A stretch of DNA of 64,000 nucleotides from an uncultured Cohaesibacter sp. Its GTDB lineage: Bacteria > Pseudomonadota > Alphaproteobacteria > Rhizobiales > Cohaesibacteraceae. A model generated the notes under the pieces. The model worked only from the letters and a program-made list of their open reading frames with translations. It made no database searches and had not been told where the DNA came from. Positions 46,871 to 56,801 of the stretch are shown piece by piece (positions within the stretch are counted from its first letter, which is position 1; every line of letters begins with the position of its first letter). The stretch is from positions 1,543,501 through 1,607,500 of the forward strand of contig NZ_OY762934.1 of the NCBI RefSeq assembly GCF_963667045.1, read 5' to 3'. A program made the translations under genes and the position numbers.

Positions 46871-48343
46871 TCACTCAACAATTACAGAAGGAAGCCACAG
46901 AACCAGCTGCGGCATGATGATGATTGCGATCAGGCCAACGATCTGCAACACCAGAAACAATCCCATACTTGCAGGGCTATCTTTTATCTTTCCAGTCCAT
47001 GATACAAGCACTTTTTGCGCGATCTCGCCATTCTGCCGGCTGAAGGTGACCAGAGCGGACAGCAGCGCCGTCCAGGCAAGAGCCGCAAGCCAAAGCCGGA
47101 CAGGCAGAGAAAAAGGCACGGAAATCAGCGTATTGGAGCTTTCGGCCCCAACCCCTTCCGGGGAGGCCGCAGGCCAGAATGTGGATAGCCTTGCCCCAAA
47201 GTCGCAATGTGCAAAAACCGGCATGCAAAGGGGCAGTATGATCAGCGCCATGATCAGCCAGTCAAGCACCATGCCGAGCCCGACGAGGCCGATCAGCAGA
47301 GCGAGCAACATCAGCAATGGCGCAACCGATGCTGTGCTCTCCCTGATGATGAGGACGAGAGTGTCAATGGTCTGCGCGCCACCGAGCGCCAAGAACACCT
47401 TGTTAAAAATCAGGGCCATGATGATCATCGTATAAAGGCTGGCAGTGGCAAGGGCAGACCGGTTGAGGATCGTCATCAGCATGCCTGGCGACAGCCTGAG
47501 CTGGCAGGCTGCCAGACCAATCGCCAGCAGACTGAGAATGGCGAAAATTGCCAGCAGAGACAGCTCCCAGACCAACAGCAACACCCCAGCACCAAGAGCG
47601 AACATCAAAGGCAGACAAAGGCAGATCAGCATCTTCCCCCATGGGCGTCCGGGCGTAGATCGTGCCGCGCCGAACCGGCCAGCGTCTGACACAGGGCTGT
47701 CCCCCTGCTTGAGCCGCAGCAGACGACGCTTGTGGGTTGCGACCCAGAGGTGGACCAACCAGTTGGCGAGATAGAGCCCCACGAGAGCCGAAGCAGGCAG
47801 CGTCAAGGCCATGGCGAGATAGTCGGGTGGCACCGCAAACTGATGGGCGACAAGGTGCATGAGAATGACCGCTGGCAGCAGCAGCGCCATGGCTGTGGAG
47901 CGTTTGCGGTTCGGCTCGTGCCTGCGTCTTTCCATATCCGCCCGCATCATGTTGTCCCGTCGGGCAGACCGAACGCCGGACCTCGTACCTTCATCAGGCT
48001 CGAAATGATAGACGCTTTCGTCGAAGGTCGCTTTCAAAGCCTGTGACGCGCTGACCATCTGACCACTGGCGACCAACAGCTCGGCAAGAAGCACGATCAG
48101 CGGCAGAGCGAGCAGCATCGGATTGAGAATGATCTCCGAGAGGATGTCGCCGGGCAACGCAGCAAACAGGGTGCCATCCATCAGGCCGGAGCTCACCCCT
48201 GCAACCGCAAAAGCCAGCGCCACCGCGCCAGTGATGAAGGCGAGCGGATAGCCGGTCAGCATGATCAGCAGCAACGCCGCCAGCAGCAGGAACGGAGCCC
48301 CCTGGTGCCAGACAGTCAAGGCGATGTCGAGCCAGTCGGTCAT
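46871..48343 (-). CDS. Divergent TRAP transporter large (DctM-like) subunit
   Basis: A 490-residue inner-membrane protein with about 12 hydrophobic segments. MLLALPLIVLLAELLVASGQMV and GLGMVLDWLIMALIILPLCMPVF match conserved DctM segments. Between them is an unusual charged cytosolic insert at about residues 103-148 (rich in Arg, Asp and Glu) where family members have membrane helices. It overlaps the upstream small-subunit gene by 4 bases. No DctP-type binding protein gene is adjacent, so either the binding protein is elsewhere or the system works differently. Cargo unknown; lactate is one guess from the divergent lut operon. Confidence 0.65.
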   Translation of the reverse strand: MTDWLDIALTVWHQGAPFLLLAALLLIMLTGYPLAFITGAVALAFAVAGVSSGLMDGTLFAALPGDILSEIILNPMLLALPLIVLLAELLVASGQMVSASQALKATFDESVYHFEPDEGTRSGVRSARRDNMMRADMERRRHEPNRKRSTAMALLLPAVILMHLVAHQFAVPPDYLAMALTLPASALVGLYLANWLVHLWVATHKRRLLRLKQGDSPVSDAGRFGAARSTPGRPWGKMLICLCLPLMFALGAGVLLLVWELSLLAIFAILSLLAIGLAACQLRLSPGMLMTILNRSALATASLYTMIIMALIFNKVFLALGGAQTIDTLVLIIRESTASVAPLLMLLALLIGLVGLGMVLDWLIMALIILPLCMPVFAHCDFGARLSTFWPAASPEGVGAESSNTLISVPFSLPVRLWLAALAWTALLSALVTFSRQNGEIAQKVLVSWTGKIKDSPASMGLFLVLQIVGLIAIIIMPQLVLWLPSVIVE

Positions 48344-49359
48344 GCGTCAACAGGCCCCTCAGGATTGGAAAGGTTTGGCTCGATATGGGTTCCTGCGCGC
48401 TTCTTGAGATAGGGCGGTCCATAGAGATAGACCAGCGAGCGCAGGATCATCGCCACGGCAGCGACCGCCAGCAGCAGGAAGGCAACCGCAAGCGTGACGG
48501 CAAGCAGCCAGTCCGGAACGGGGCCCAGAAGGATCAGCTCCGGGACGTCGGGGCCGAAAGCGGCGACAGGCCAGTCGGATAATCGCCCTGCGGCCAGCTG
48601 CCAGCCCAGCGCCACAAGCGCCCAACTCGTCGGCAGAAGCAGCAGCAGCCCGCCAAGGCCCTCGACCCATGCCTGCCCCCTTGGCCCGATGCGCCTGCGC
48701 AGACCGACATAGCGATGCTGGACGTCGCGCATGTATGCGGCGGCCAGACTGCCAAGCACCAGAAGCGCCACCAGCCAGCCGGTCGTGTAGGGAGTTTCCG
48801 GCATGAAAGACGCCGGGGGGCTGCGCCAATACAACAGGGAAAGGTCCGGCAGGATGCTCCCCTTGCAAGCGGCAAAAAGGCAATAGACCGGCAGCAGAAC
48901 AAGCGGAATATAGAGCAATCCTGTAAGGCGCGAGACCAGACAAAGAAGGCGGCCCAGATCCTCGCTCGCCTCAAGAGCGCTCAGCCGCACACCACCGCTC
49001 TGCCTGCGACAACCAAGGACAAACAGCAGAGCAACCATCCCTGCTGCAGCGACGGGCACCAGCACGTATTTGAGAAGAGAAACGGGCGTAAACGCCTCAT
49101 TGGGCGCGAGGGTGGAAAGCGTGCGCATATCGAAGCCGAACAGCCCCGACAGATAGCCCAGCCCCTGCGGCAGACAGACAAAGGCCAGTGCAATCAGCGA
49201 AAAGACGGCAAGCAGCAGCACCGGACGTGCCAGCCACCAACTGGCGAGCAACCCGAGAACAGCCGCGCCCAGAAGGACAGGTCCGGCCAGAGACGGCACC
49301 GCAAAAAAGGCATAGATCGCTGCAGCGCAGCCCAGAACGGCAACAGCAGAACCTTTCAT
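48340..49359 (-). CDS. Divergent TRAP transporter small (DctQ-like) subunit
   Basis: The 339-residue protein has about eight hydrophobic segments. It is roughly twice the length of a usual DctQ: the C-terminal half (RRRIGPRGQAWVEGLGGLLLLLPTSWALVALGW) carries the DctQ-like pattern and the N-terminal half adds extra membrane segments. It is the first gene of a two-gene unit with the DctM-like protein. The assignment depends mainly on that partner. Confidence 0.5.
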   Translation of the reverse strand: MKGSAVAVLGCAAAIYAFFAVPSLAGPVLLGAAVLGLLASWWLARPVLLLAVFSLIALAFVCLPQGLGYLSGLFGFDMRTLSTLAPNEAFTPVSLLKYVLVPVAAAGMVALLFVLGCRRQSGGVRLSALEASEDLGRLLCLVSRLTGLLYIPLVLLPVYCLFAACKGSILPDLSLLYWRSPPASFMPETPYTTGWLVALLVLGSLAAAYMRDVQHRYVGLRRRIGPRGQAWVEGLGGLLLLLPTSWALVALGWQLAAGRLSDWPVAAFGPDVPELILLGPVPDWLLAVTLAVAFLLLAVAAVAMILRSLVYLYGPPYLKKRAGTHIEPNLSNPEGPVDA

Positions 49360-49914
49360 GCACAGTCCCCTCTTTTGTGCAGCTCAAGTCGGCAACGGCC
49401 CGTAAAGCACGCGATGCTTCTTCTGTTTTACACCGCTTTGTCCTTTATGCAAACCGTTGGCTTTCTTCATACCCGATGATCCCGCCATCATATCCGCAGC
49501 GGTTTCCATGCAGTATAGTCATGATTTGGCCTGATAGGCCAGTCGTCAACAGGGGTTCATTCAGACTCTGTTAACGCCGATTGTAAACCGCTCATTCCGT
49601 TCCATTGACCAAAGTCACTCCCACCCGGCAGCAATCTCGCGGCAAAAACCAAATGGCAGAGAGCGGGGGAAAGGGTGCGAATTGGGGGATAGCTGATTTC
49701 CGAGCCCTTGCACATCGGAGCAATAGACGCCAGACTGCCGCCAGACCACCCTTTCATCTAGAGCTTTTTAAACGGTCGGACACGGGATTTTACAGCCCGG
49801 GAGGCATGGCAGCACCATAGGGACCGGCAACGGTCATGCCCTTCCGTGCCGAAGGATCTGCCTCGGCCAACCGAACGCATTGAAAGCACCAGCGCCTGAA
49901 GAAGACCGAGACCA
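49360..49914. other. Divergent promoter region between TRAP-like and lut genes
   Basis: 555 bases without a supported gene. Both transcription units start from here. No LutR/GntR-type regulator gene is next to it, and no clear operator was identified. Confidence 0.4.
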
Positions 49915-50724
49915 ATGAACCAGATTGAAATGAATTTCGCCTCCCCCGCCCCGAAGGACACGAAAGGCAAGCGGGTCGGCCTGTTCGTCACCTGTCTTGT
50001 GGACCTGTTCCGCCCCACGGTCGGCTTTGCTGCGGTCAAGCTGCTGGAAGATGCAGGCTTCGAGCTGGAGGTGCCACGGGACCAGACCTGCTGCGGCCAA
50101 CCCGCCTACAACTCGGGCGACAAGGACGATGCCAAAGCGCTGGCCAAACAGGTGATCAAGGCCTTCGAGGGCTATGACTATATCGTCGCCCCGTCCGGGT
50201 CCTGCACCGGCATGATCCGCAAGCACTATCCATCGCTGCTCGCGGACGAACCGGAATGGGCTGATCGTGCGGTGGCCGTGGCGGGCAAGACCTATGAGCT
50301 GGTAAGCTTTCTGGTTGATGTGGCTGGCATCGAAAAGGTTTCTTCCCATTTCACCGGCACGGTCACCTATCACGACAGTTGCTCGGGCCTGAGGGAACTC
50401 GGCATCAAGGACCAGCCGCGCAAGTTGCTGGCTTCGGTTCCCGGCGTCGACCTCAAGGAAATGAAGGACAGCGATGTGTGCTGCGGCTTTGGCGGCACCT
50501 TCAGCGTCAAATATCCCGACATCTCGAATGCCATCGTCAGCAAGAAGACGAAGACCATCACCGATGCCGGAGCCGGAACGTTGCTGGCGGGCGACATGGG
50601 GTGTCTCATGAACATGGCCGGCAAGCTCAAGCGCGACGGTTCGGCCGTTCAGGTGCGTCACATCGCCGAAGTGCTGGCCGACATGGCCGATGGCCCTGCC
50701 ATCGGCGAGAAATCCGGACGCTAG
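49915..50724 (+). CDS. lutA: Lactate utilization protein A, (Fe-S)-binding
   Basis: The 269-residue protein has two CCG domains, DQTCCGQPAYNSGD and DVCCGFGGTFSVKYP, that bind Fe-S clusters in heterodisulfide-reductase-like enzymes. It is the YkgE/LutA subunit of the cytosolic L-lactate oxidase complex LutABC, which converts lactate to pyruvate. The three genes are closely packed in the usual order. First gene of the operon, 12 bases before lutB. Confidence 0.93.
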   Translation: MNQIEMNFASPAPKDTKGKRVGLFVTCLVDLFRPTVGFAAVKLLEDAGFELEVPRDQTCCGQPAYNSGDKDDAKALAKQVIKAFEGYDYIVAPSGSCTGMIRKHYPSLLADEPEWADRAVAVAGKTYELVSFLVDVAGIEKVSSHFTGTVTYHDSCSGLRELGIKDQPRKLLASVPGVDLKEMKDSDVCCGFGGTFSVKYPDISNAIVSKKTKTITDAGAGTLLAGDMGCLMNMAGKLKRDGSAVQVRHIAEVLADMADGPAIGEKSGR

Positions 50725-50736
50725 GAGGGGAGCAGC

Positions 50737-52182
50737 ATGGAAATCACATCACCCGATTTCAAGAAGAATGCCAGTGAAGCACTGGCCGACGCCACCCTTC
50801 AGCGGGCCCTCAAGAATGTAGAGCTTGGCTTCATCGGCAAACGACAGGATGCGGTCGATGCCCTGCCGGAGTTCGAGGCCCTGCGCGACCTCGGGCGGGA
50901 CATCAAGACCCACTGCCTCAAGCATCTCGATGTCTATCTCGACGAATATGAGAAGAAGGTGACCGCCAGCGGTGGCCATGTCCATTGGGCCGAGACGGCT
51001 CAGGATGCCTGCGAGATCGTGCGCGATATCTGCCGGTCGGTCGGTGCCCGGACGATGACCAAGGGCAAGTCAATGATCTCGGAAGAAATGCAGCTCAACG
51101 CATTTCTCGAAAAGGACGGCATGGAGGTCACCGAGACCGACCTTGGCGAATATATCATCCAGCTGCGCGGTGAGCACCCCAGCCACATCATCGCCCCGGC
51201 CGTGCATGTGACCAAGGAGCAGGTCGAGGCCGACTTCCGCCGCGCCCATACCCAGCTTGATCCAAACCGCAATCTTGATGATCCTGTCTCGCTGCTGGGC
51301 GAAGCCCGCGCTGTTCTGCGCGAGAAATATTTCGCCGCCGACGTGGGCATCACCGGAGCGAATTTCCTAGTCGCCGAAAGCGGCTCGTCGGTCATCGTCA
51401 CCAACGAGGGCAACGGCGACCTCACCCAGACCCTCAGCCGGGTGCATATCGTGCTGGCCTCGATCGAAAAGGTCATCCCGACGCTCAATGACCTCGACGT
51501 TTTCCTCAGGCTGTTGGCCCGCTCGGCCACCGGGCAGGAACAGAGTGTCTATACCACCATCTCCACCGGCCCCCGCCGGGCCGAAGATCTGGACGGGCCG
51601 GAGCAGTATCATGTCGTGCTGCTGGACAATGGCCGCTCGGAAATGCTGGGTACGGACTTCGAGGAAATGCTGCGCTGCATCCGCTGCGGCGCCTGCATCA
51701 ACCACTGCCCGGTCTATCACGCTGTTGGTGGCCACAGCTATGGCTGGGTCTATCCCGGCCCGATGGGGTCGGTGCTGACGCCATCGCTGATCGGGGTCGA
51801 CAAGGCGGGCCATCTGCCCAATGCCTCGACGCTGTGCGGGCGCTGCGAGAGCGTCTGCCCGATGCGCATTCCGCTGCCCAAGATGCTCAGGCACTGGCGC
51901 GAACGGGAATATGAGCGTCATCTCAACCCCACCCCGCAACGCTGGGGCCTCAAGGGCTGGGCCTATTTTGCCCGTCGCCCGCGCCTCTATCACCAGACCA
52001 TGCGCTTTGGCATGCGGCTGATGAAATATCTTGCGCCACAGACCGCGCTCATGCGCCGGTTGCCTGCGGCTGGCGGCTGGACCAAACATCGCGAGTTCCC
52101 GGCCCCTGAAGGCAAGACCTTCCAGCAGCTGTGGGCCGAACGGCAGGCCAGCAACGGACAGACCAAAGGAGATGCGGCATGA
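50737..52182 (+). CDS. lutB: Lactate utilization protein B, iron-sulfur subunit
   Basis: The 481-residue protein has an N-terminal LUD-type domain (about 50-290) and a C-terminal ferredoxin region with two cluster motifs, CIRCGACINHCPVY and CGRCESVCPMRIPL. It should carry electrons within LutABC. AGGAGG precedes the ATG. Its stop overlaps the lutC start by 4 bases. Confidence 0.95.
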   Translation: MEITSPDFKKNASEALADATLQRALKNVELGFIGKRQDAVDALPEFEALRDLGRDIKTHCLKHLDVYLDEYEKKVTASGGHVHWAETAQDACEIVRDICRSVGARTMTKGKSMISEEMQLNAFLEKDGMEVTETDLGEYIIQLRGEHPSHIIAPAVHVTKEQVEADFRRAHTQLDPNRNLDDPVSLLGEARAVLREKYFAADVGITGANFLVAESGSSVIVTNEGNGDLTQTLSRVHIVLASIEKVIPTLNDLDVFLRLLARSATGQEQSVYTTISTGPRRAEDLDGPEQYHVVLLDNGRSEMLGTDFEEMLRCIRCGACINHCPVYHAVGGHSYGWVYPGPMGSVLTPSLIGVDKAGHLPNASTLCGRCESVCPMRIPLPKMLRHWREREYERHLNPTPQRWGLKGWAYFARRPRLYHQTMRFGMRLMKYLAPQTALMRRLPAAGGWTKHREFPAPEGKTFQQLWAERQASNGQTKGDAA

Positions 52183-52886
52183 GCAAGCCACATGACAACA
52201 AGGCAGCCAAATCCGCCATTCTCGGCAAGATCCGGCGCTCGCTTTCCGCAGTCGGTGCCGTTGCGGACCCGAACCGAGAAACCGCCCGGGCGGAAGTGCT
52301 GGAGCGGCTTGCGTCAAGACCTCTGGGCATTGTGCCCAAACGGGGCGAGGTCGGCGCCTATGAGAAGGTCGCCATGTTCATGGACTATGCCGAGCGGGTT
52401 TCCTCGACCACAGCGCGCATTGCCTCCTATGACGAGCTGCCCGGTGCCATTGCGGATTATCTGCGCGCCCACAATCTGCCGCAGTCGATCATCACCGGCT
52501 CGGACCCGCGGCTTGCGGCGGTCAACTGGCGGAGCGAGCCGCATCTGGAGCGCAAGGTCGGTCCTTCGGACGGCTCGGACCTTGTCGGGGTGAACCATGC
52601 CCTTGGCGGTGTTGCGGAAACCGGCACGGCGGTTCTGGCGTCCGGCCCGGACAACCCCACGACCATCAATTTCCTCCCGGAGAACCACATCATCGTCGTC
52701 AATGCCGATGACATCGCTGGCAATTATGAAAGCATCCATGATCGCTTGCGGGATCTCGGCGGCAAGGCTCACATGCCTCGCGCCCTCAACATGATCACCG
52801 GGCCATCCCGTTCGGGCGACATCGAACAGAAGATCATGCTGGGAGCCCACGGCCCACGCGCGGTACATGTCATCGTTGTCGGCTGA
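52179..52886 (+). CDS. lutC: Lactate utilization protein C
   Basis: The 235-residue LUD-domain protein has the YkgG/LutC features: LVGVNHALGGVAETGTAVLASG near the centre and a conserved ending DIEQKIMLGAHGPRAVHVIVV. The ATG at 52179 overlaps the lutB stop and follows AAAGGAG, so it is translationally coupled. It completes the lactate oxidation complex. Confidence 0.93.
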   Translation: MSKPHDNKAAKSAILGKIRRSLSAVGAVADPNRETARAEVLERLASRPLGIVPKRGEVGAYEKVAMFMDYAERVSSTTARIASYDELPGAIADYLRAHNLPQSIITGSDPRLAAVNWRSEPHLERKVGPSDGSDLVGVNHALGGVAETGTAVLASGPDNPTTINFLPENHIIVVNADDIAGNYESIHDRLRDLGGKAHMPRALNMITGPSRSGDIEQKIMLGAHGPRAVHVIVVG

Positions 52887-52894
52887 GGCTGAAG

Positions 52895-52924
52895 ACAAAA
52901 AAAGGCCCGCCACAAGTGGCGGGC
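52895..52924 (-). terminator. Terminator downstream of the DUF1127 gene
   Basis: GGCCCGCCAC and GTGGCGGGCC pair around AA. Read leftward, it is followed by TTTTTTT, so it ends the leftward DUF1127 transcript; it may also help end lutABC. Confidence 0.8.
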
Positions 52925-53015
52925 CAAGGATAACAGGGATCTCAAGGACGACCCCTGGCTGCTTAGTCAAATGGGTGACCGTCTGTTGGAAGCTGCCGAC
53001 GGTCTGGCATTCTGA

Positions 53016-53381
53016 TTATGCTCCCTTCGGATCGCAGCATAGCGGCGCTTGTTTTACTGCAGTCCGTTCTTCTGCCGGTTGCGGATGCTCAAGGTCCGAA
53101 ACCGGGCGGTACCAGCGAGCCAGAACATCCAGCTCGCGGGAATGGATGCGACGGCGCACATCGAAAGGGTCGATCAGCAACGGATCGCGATAGAGCGGTT
53201 GGGCCGAAGCGGTAATCACGTCACTTCTTGTCAAACCGATGTCCGCCAATGTGCGTTCATCCAGTTCGGCAAGGGATTTCAGAGCTGCACGATTGCGTGC
53301 GATCGTTGCGCCAGCTGCCACGAGACGAGCAACGCCGGCAACTGCAGATGCAAGTGCAGAATGAAGAATGACTGTCAGCAT
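53016..53381 (-). CDS. DUF1127 domain protein
   Basis: The 121-residue protein has an N-terminal hydrophobic segment (about 1-22) and the DUF1127 core LKSLAELDERTLADIGLTRSDVI (near residues 35-57), followed by a C-terminal extension of about 60 residues, longer than the usual small family members. DUF1127 proteins in alphaproteobacteria include short RNA-binding/regulatory proteins tied to phosphate and stress responses. The ATG at 53381 follows AAGGAGA. It is divergent from a LysR gene. Confidence 0.8.
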   Translation of the reverse strand: MLTVILHSALASAVAGVARLVAAGATIARNRAALKSLAELDERTLADIGLTRSDVITASAQPLYRDPLLIDPFDVRRRIHSRELDVLARWYRPVSDLEHPQPAEERTAVKQAPLCCDPKGA

Positions 53382-53766
53382 ATCTTGTCTCCTTAAGTTG
53401 TTGTCATCTGCCATGATCGCCTGATTGCGCCATGGAGATTGACTGGGTCACTGGTTCCGGATGCAGCCGTCTGGCCCCCGCAGGACCAAACGCACACCAC
53501 CTTGTTGCGTTTGCATCGGACACTATTTTCTGGCGGGAAATGGGCATTGCTGCGGGCTCTCGCCGCCGTCTGATCAGCTGTCCTTTGCTGTTGGTGCCTT
53601 TATCCCAGAGTCTAAACAATAAATCCAACGAATGTTTTTTATAGAATTCATCTCATTTAGTTATGGATTGAAAAATGGATCAATGGTACATCTTGGCCCT
53701 ACTGATTGACTGCCTCCGGAGCACCGGCAAGATCGTCGTGCCGGCGTGTGGAATTGGAGATTTCGG
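53382..53766. other. Divergent promoter region of DUF1127 and LysR genes
   Basis: 385 bases with no supported frame. A LysR operator would be expected; AT-rich sequence at 53600-53660 is the best place to look. Confidence 0.4.
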
Positions 53767-54657
53767 ATGAATGCCCTTCTAGATCTTGACCAGCTCAGAA
53801 CTTTTATCGCCATCGCGGAAACCGGCAGCTTTACCAAGGCAGCCGAGCAGGTCAACAAGACACAGTCTGCGGTTTCCATGCAGATGCGCCGTCTGGAAGA
53901 GCGTGTCGGCCAGACCATTTTCGTGCGTGACGGACGCCAGAGCCGGGTGACCGACGCCGGAATGCGGCTGTTGGACTTCGCCCGCCGCATGCTTTCGCTG
54001 AATGCTGAAACCATAGCCGCCTTCTCGGCGGATGCCATGTCGGGGACAGTCAGGCTTGGCTTGCCCGACGACTATGCGCCGCGTCTTTTGCCGACGGTGC
54101 TGGCCAGCTTTGCCACAACTCACCCCAATATCGAGATCGAGGTGGTGTGCGAACAAAGCTCCTGCATCCATCGACGCATTCAGGAAGGGCGGCTTGATCT
54201 GGGCATCGTCACCCATGGGGACCGGACCCGGGAGAAAAATGGTCGCATCATTCGCTCGGAACCACTGCTGTGGGTCTCCTCGGCGCATCATTCCGTCCAC
54301 TGCCAGTCAACGATTCCGCTGGCGCTCGGCACCAAGACCTGCTCATGGCGGGCGGCGGCCACCGCTGCCCTGTCGCGGATCGGCAGGAAATATCGCATTG
54401 CCTATGTCAGCTCCTCCGCTGCCGCCCAGACCGGTGCAGTAATGTCGGGGCTGGCAGTTTCGGTGTTGCCGGAAAGCGCACTGACGTCGGACATGCGGGT
54501 GCTTGGAGAGCGGGAAGGCTTTCCCGAGTTGCACCATTGCGACATCGCTCTGCTGAGATCCGACAATGCCCGTGAACGCATTCACAATGCGTTGGCGGCC
54601 CATATTGTCAACGCGCTCGACAACGTTTCGGGCAGCAACTCCATCGCCGCTGAATAG
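53767..54657 (+). CDS. LysR family transcriptional regulator
   Basis: The 296-residue protein has an N-terminal winged HTH (LDLDQLRTFIAIAETGSFTKAAEQVNKTQSAVSMQMRRLEERVG) and a periplasmic-binding-protein-like effector domain (about 90-290). The DUF1127 gene, read in the opposite direction, is the likeliest target because LysR genes commonly regulate a divergent neighbour. ATG at 53767 with GGAG. Effector unknown. Confidence 0.92.
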   Translation: MNALLDLDQLRTFIAIAETGSFTKAAEQVNKTQSAVSMQMRRLEERVGQTIFVRDGRQSRVTDAGMRLLDFARRMLSLNAETIAAFSADAMSGTVRLGLPDDYAPRLLPTVLASFATTHPNIEIEVVCEQSSCIHRRIQEGRLDLGIVTHGDRTREKNGRIIRSEPLLWVSSAHHSVHCQSTIPLALGTKTCSWRAAATAALSRIGRKYRIAYVSSSAAAQTGAVMSGLAVSVLPESALTSDMRVLGEREGFPELHHCDIALLRSDNARERIHNALAAHIVNALDNVSGSNSIAAE

Positions 54658-54898
54658 ATCAGCATGCCCGGAAAAGAACGGAAGGGCGGATCGCCCTTCT
54701 CTCCCGCTCTCAGGCGGCCTCCCCTGCTCGGCTGTGCCTCGCGCCCCGCCATGTCATCCAGAGCAATTTTTCCTGACGCCGCGCCGTTGCATAATCCCTT
54801 TAGATTTTTCACGTATTGTCATAATTACGGACACAAGCCCGGGTGGAGCGAGCGCCAAGGAACGCCGGTCTCCTCACCGGAAATCAGGAGGGTGACAG

Positions 54899-55366
54899 AT
54901 GGTGCACAAGAGACAAGTATGGCTGCAGGCCTTCGCCTTCGGGCTAGCCTTGATCGCCCAGATCACCCTCGGTGAACAGGCATCGGCTGGCTATACCAAT
55001 GCTACGCTCTATCTCATCAAGCAACAGATCAAGGAAGGTTGCGATGGTGGCTCGGGTACATTCGACTTCAAGGGCGTCTATGAGGTTGATCTTGACGGCG
55101 ATGGCCATCTCGATCTGGTGCTGTCGCATCAGGGGCTGAGCTGTGACCGGGAAATGCCCATGAGCAGCCTGTGCGGCGCCCAGTTCTGTTCCATCTTGAT
55201 CTATTATCGTGAAGGCAGGCTGCTCAAGAAGCGCGATGAAATACTTGGCTACATCCTGAGCTATAGCCGCAAGCCCGAACCGCTGTTCGACATCGCCCAG
55301 ATGGATGGCTCTGTATCCCAGTGGCGACCGAGACGAGACCCGCAGCCACAGAAGATTGCACAGTGA
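54899..55366 (+). CDS. Secreted hypothetical protein with a Ca2+-binding-like repeat
   Basis: The 155-residue protein has a signal peptide (about 1-30, ending ASA). A FDFKGVYEVDLDGDGHLDLVLSH segment carries a DxDxDGxxD loop as in FG-GAP/dockerin-type repeats. Four or five Cys in the middle (SCDREMPMSSLCGAQFC) may form disulfides. I recognise no family. GGAGG lies before the start at good spacing. Confidence 0.65.
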   Translation: MVHKRQVWLQAFAFGLALIAQITLGEQASAGYTNATLYLIKQQIKEGCDGGSGTFDFKGVYEVDLDGDGHLDLVLSHQGLSCDREMPMSSLCGAQFCSILIYYREGRLLKKRDEILGYILSYSRKPEPLFDIAQMDGSVSQWRPRRDPQPQKIAQ

Positions 55367-55418
55367 CAGCCCCCACCGACTGCAGCTGAGGACCGATCTG
55401 GCGCTCAGTGAAGCGCGA

Positions 55419-56372
55419 TCAGGCGCTTTTGCGCCCGCCGCCTCTCATCACCAGGATGTTGCCGGTGATGATCGACGCAAGCCCGGCAAGGCCCCACACA
55501 GTCCAATGATAATTCTCGAACAGGGTCGACAGGATCAGGGCTACGACGGGAAAGAGGACCGTCAGATAGCCAGCCCTTGCCGGTCCAATGGAATTGAGCA
55601 GGGTCATATAGCCCCAAAAGGCAACCACAGAAGCCATGACCACCAGCCAGCCCATGGCGATCCAGTATTCACCGCTCCAATCCATCAGGAAGGGTACATC
55701 AAGGACAAGCGCCAGAAAGACCAGCCAGAGCGTGCCATAGGTCATGCACCAGCTGTTGGCGCTAATCAGCGGGATGTCGAACGTCCGGTTTGCTACCGAA
55801 AGGATGTTGCCGGTACAGAAGAGCAAGGTGCCACAAAGGCCAAAGCCAAGGCCGAGCAACACACCGTCGTTACCAGCGCTTGCCCGGATTTCCGGCCAGA
55901 AGATCAGAGCGATGCCGCATAGCCCCAGCACTGTGCCGACCAATCCCTGCCTAGAAGGTCGAGCGCCCAGGAACAGCGCACTGAGGATCATGTTAAAGAG
56001 GCTGGCAAGGGAGAAGATGACCGCCATCAGCCCCGACGCGATGAGACTGGCCGCATAATAGAACATCACGAAGTTGCTCGAGAACATGAAGACCCCGACC
56101 AGAGCCAGACGCAAATGAACCCGCAGGGGAAAGCGCAGCGGATATTTGCCGATGAAGGCCCATAGAAACGTGACCGCTGCGGCCAGTGCAAAGCGATAGA
56201 CGCCAGTGACAATCGCAGGCACGATGGCCACCTGATGCGCCATGGCGATCCAGCTGGTTCCCCAGACGACAATCATAATGGCATAGAGCCCCATGTCCTT
56301 GCCCGACATGGATGGGCCGGACGAAAATGCAGCGGGGCGTTCTGTTCGCGACAGGGTGGCAGTTTCACTCAT
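55419..56372 (-). CDS. EamA/DMT family transporter
   Basis: The 317-residue inner-membrane protein has ten predicted membrane segments in two EamA repeats, with an N-terminal polar tail. GTSWIAMAHQVAIVPAIVTGVYRF and the repeat GYMTLLNSIGPARAGYLTVLFPVVALIL are typical. It probably exports a metabolite; the substrate is unknown. The ATG at 56372 is preferred to that at 56390; neither has a strong site. Confidence 0.88.
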   Translation of the reverse strand: MSETATLSRTERPAAFSSGPSMSGKDMGLYAIMIVVWGTSWIAMAHQVAIVPAIVTGVYRFALAAAVTFLWAFIGKYPLRFPLRVHLRLALVGVFMFSSNFVMFYYAASLIASGLMAVIFSLASLFNMILSALFLGARPSRQGLVGTVLGLCGIALIFWPEIRASAGNDGVLLGLGFGLCGTLLFCTGNILSVANRTFDIPLISANSWCMTYGTLWLVFLALVLDVPFLMDWSGEYWIAMGWLVVMASVVAFWGYMTLLNSIGPARAGYLTVLFPVVALILSTLFENYHWTVWGLAGLASIITGNILVMRGGGRKSA

Positions 56373-56801
56373 GGGAACGATCCTGGGCAAGGCAGGCTCT
56401 TGCCGTTCTGGAGCCCGGCCGTTTGGAGCCGGGCGACTTCAAGGCCTGCAGGCAATTGAAGCCGGACCCTACCAGATATGATCCATCACTTCTAATGACT
56501 ATTTATTCCAGAATCATCAAGTTGCTTGATAACATGACCTGCAACTGCTCTGGCATGTGTTTTCTTGCGACAGATAGCGACCATCTGGTCTTGCCTTTGT
56601 AGCTTGCAAGAAACCCGACACCTTGCAAAAAATTCAACGACCATAAGATGTTGTCCGGAAAGATCAGACCAGGGTTTTCGGATTGCTACATTCATCTACG
56701 TCGACGGGCAGGCGCAAAAGTGCGATAATAAGGAATAATACCGGGTAATGCGTTCAGTCGTTTAGCTAACGACCTTCCCTCTTGCGACAGGAGTTATGAT
56801 C
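56373..56801. other. Intergenic region without a recognised gene
   Basis: 430 bases between divergent genes. AGGAG just before 56802 is the ribosome-binding site of the next gene. Nothing else recognised. Confidence 0.4.
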
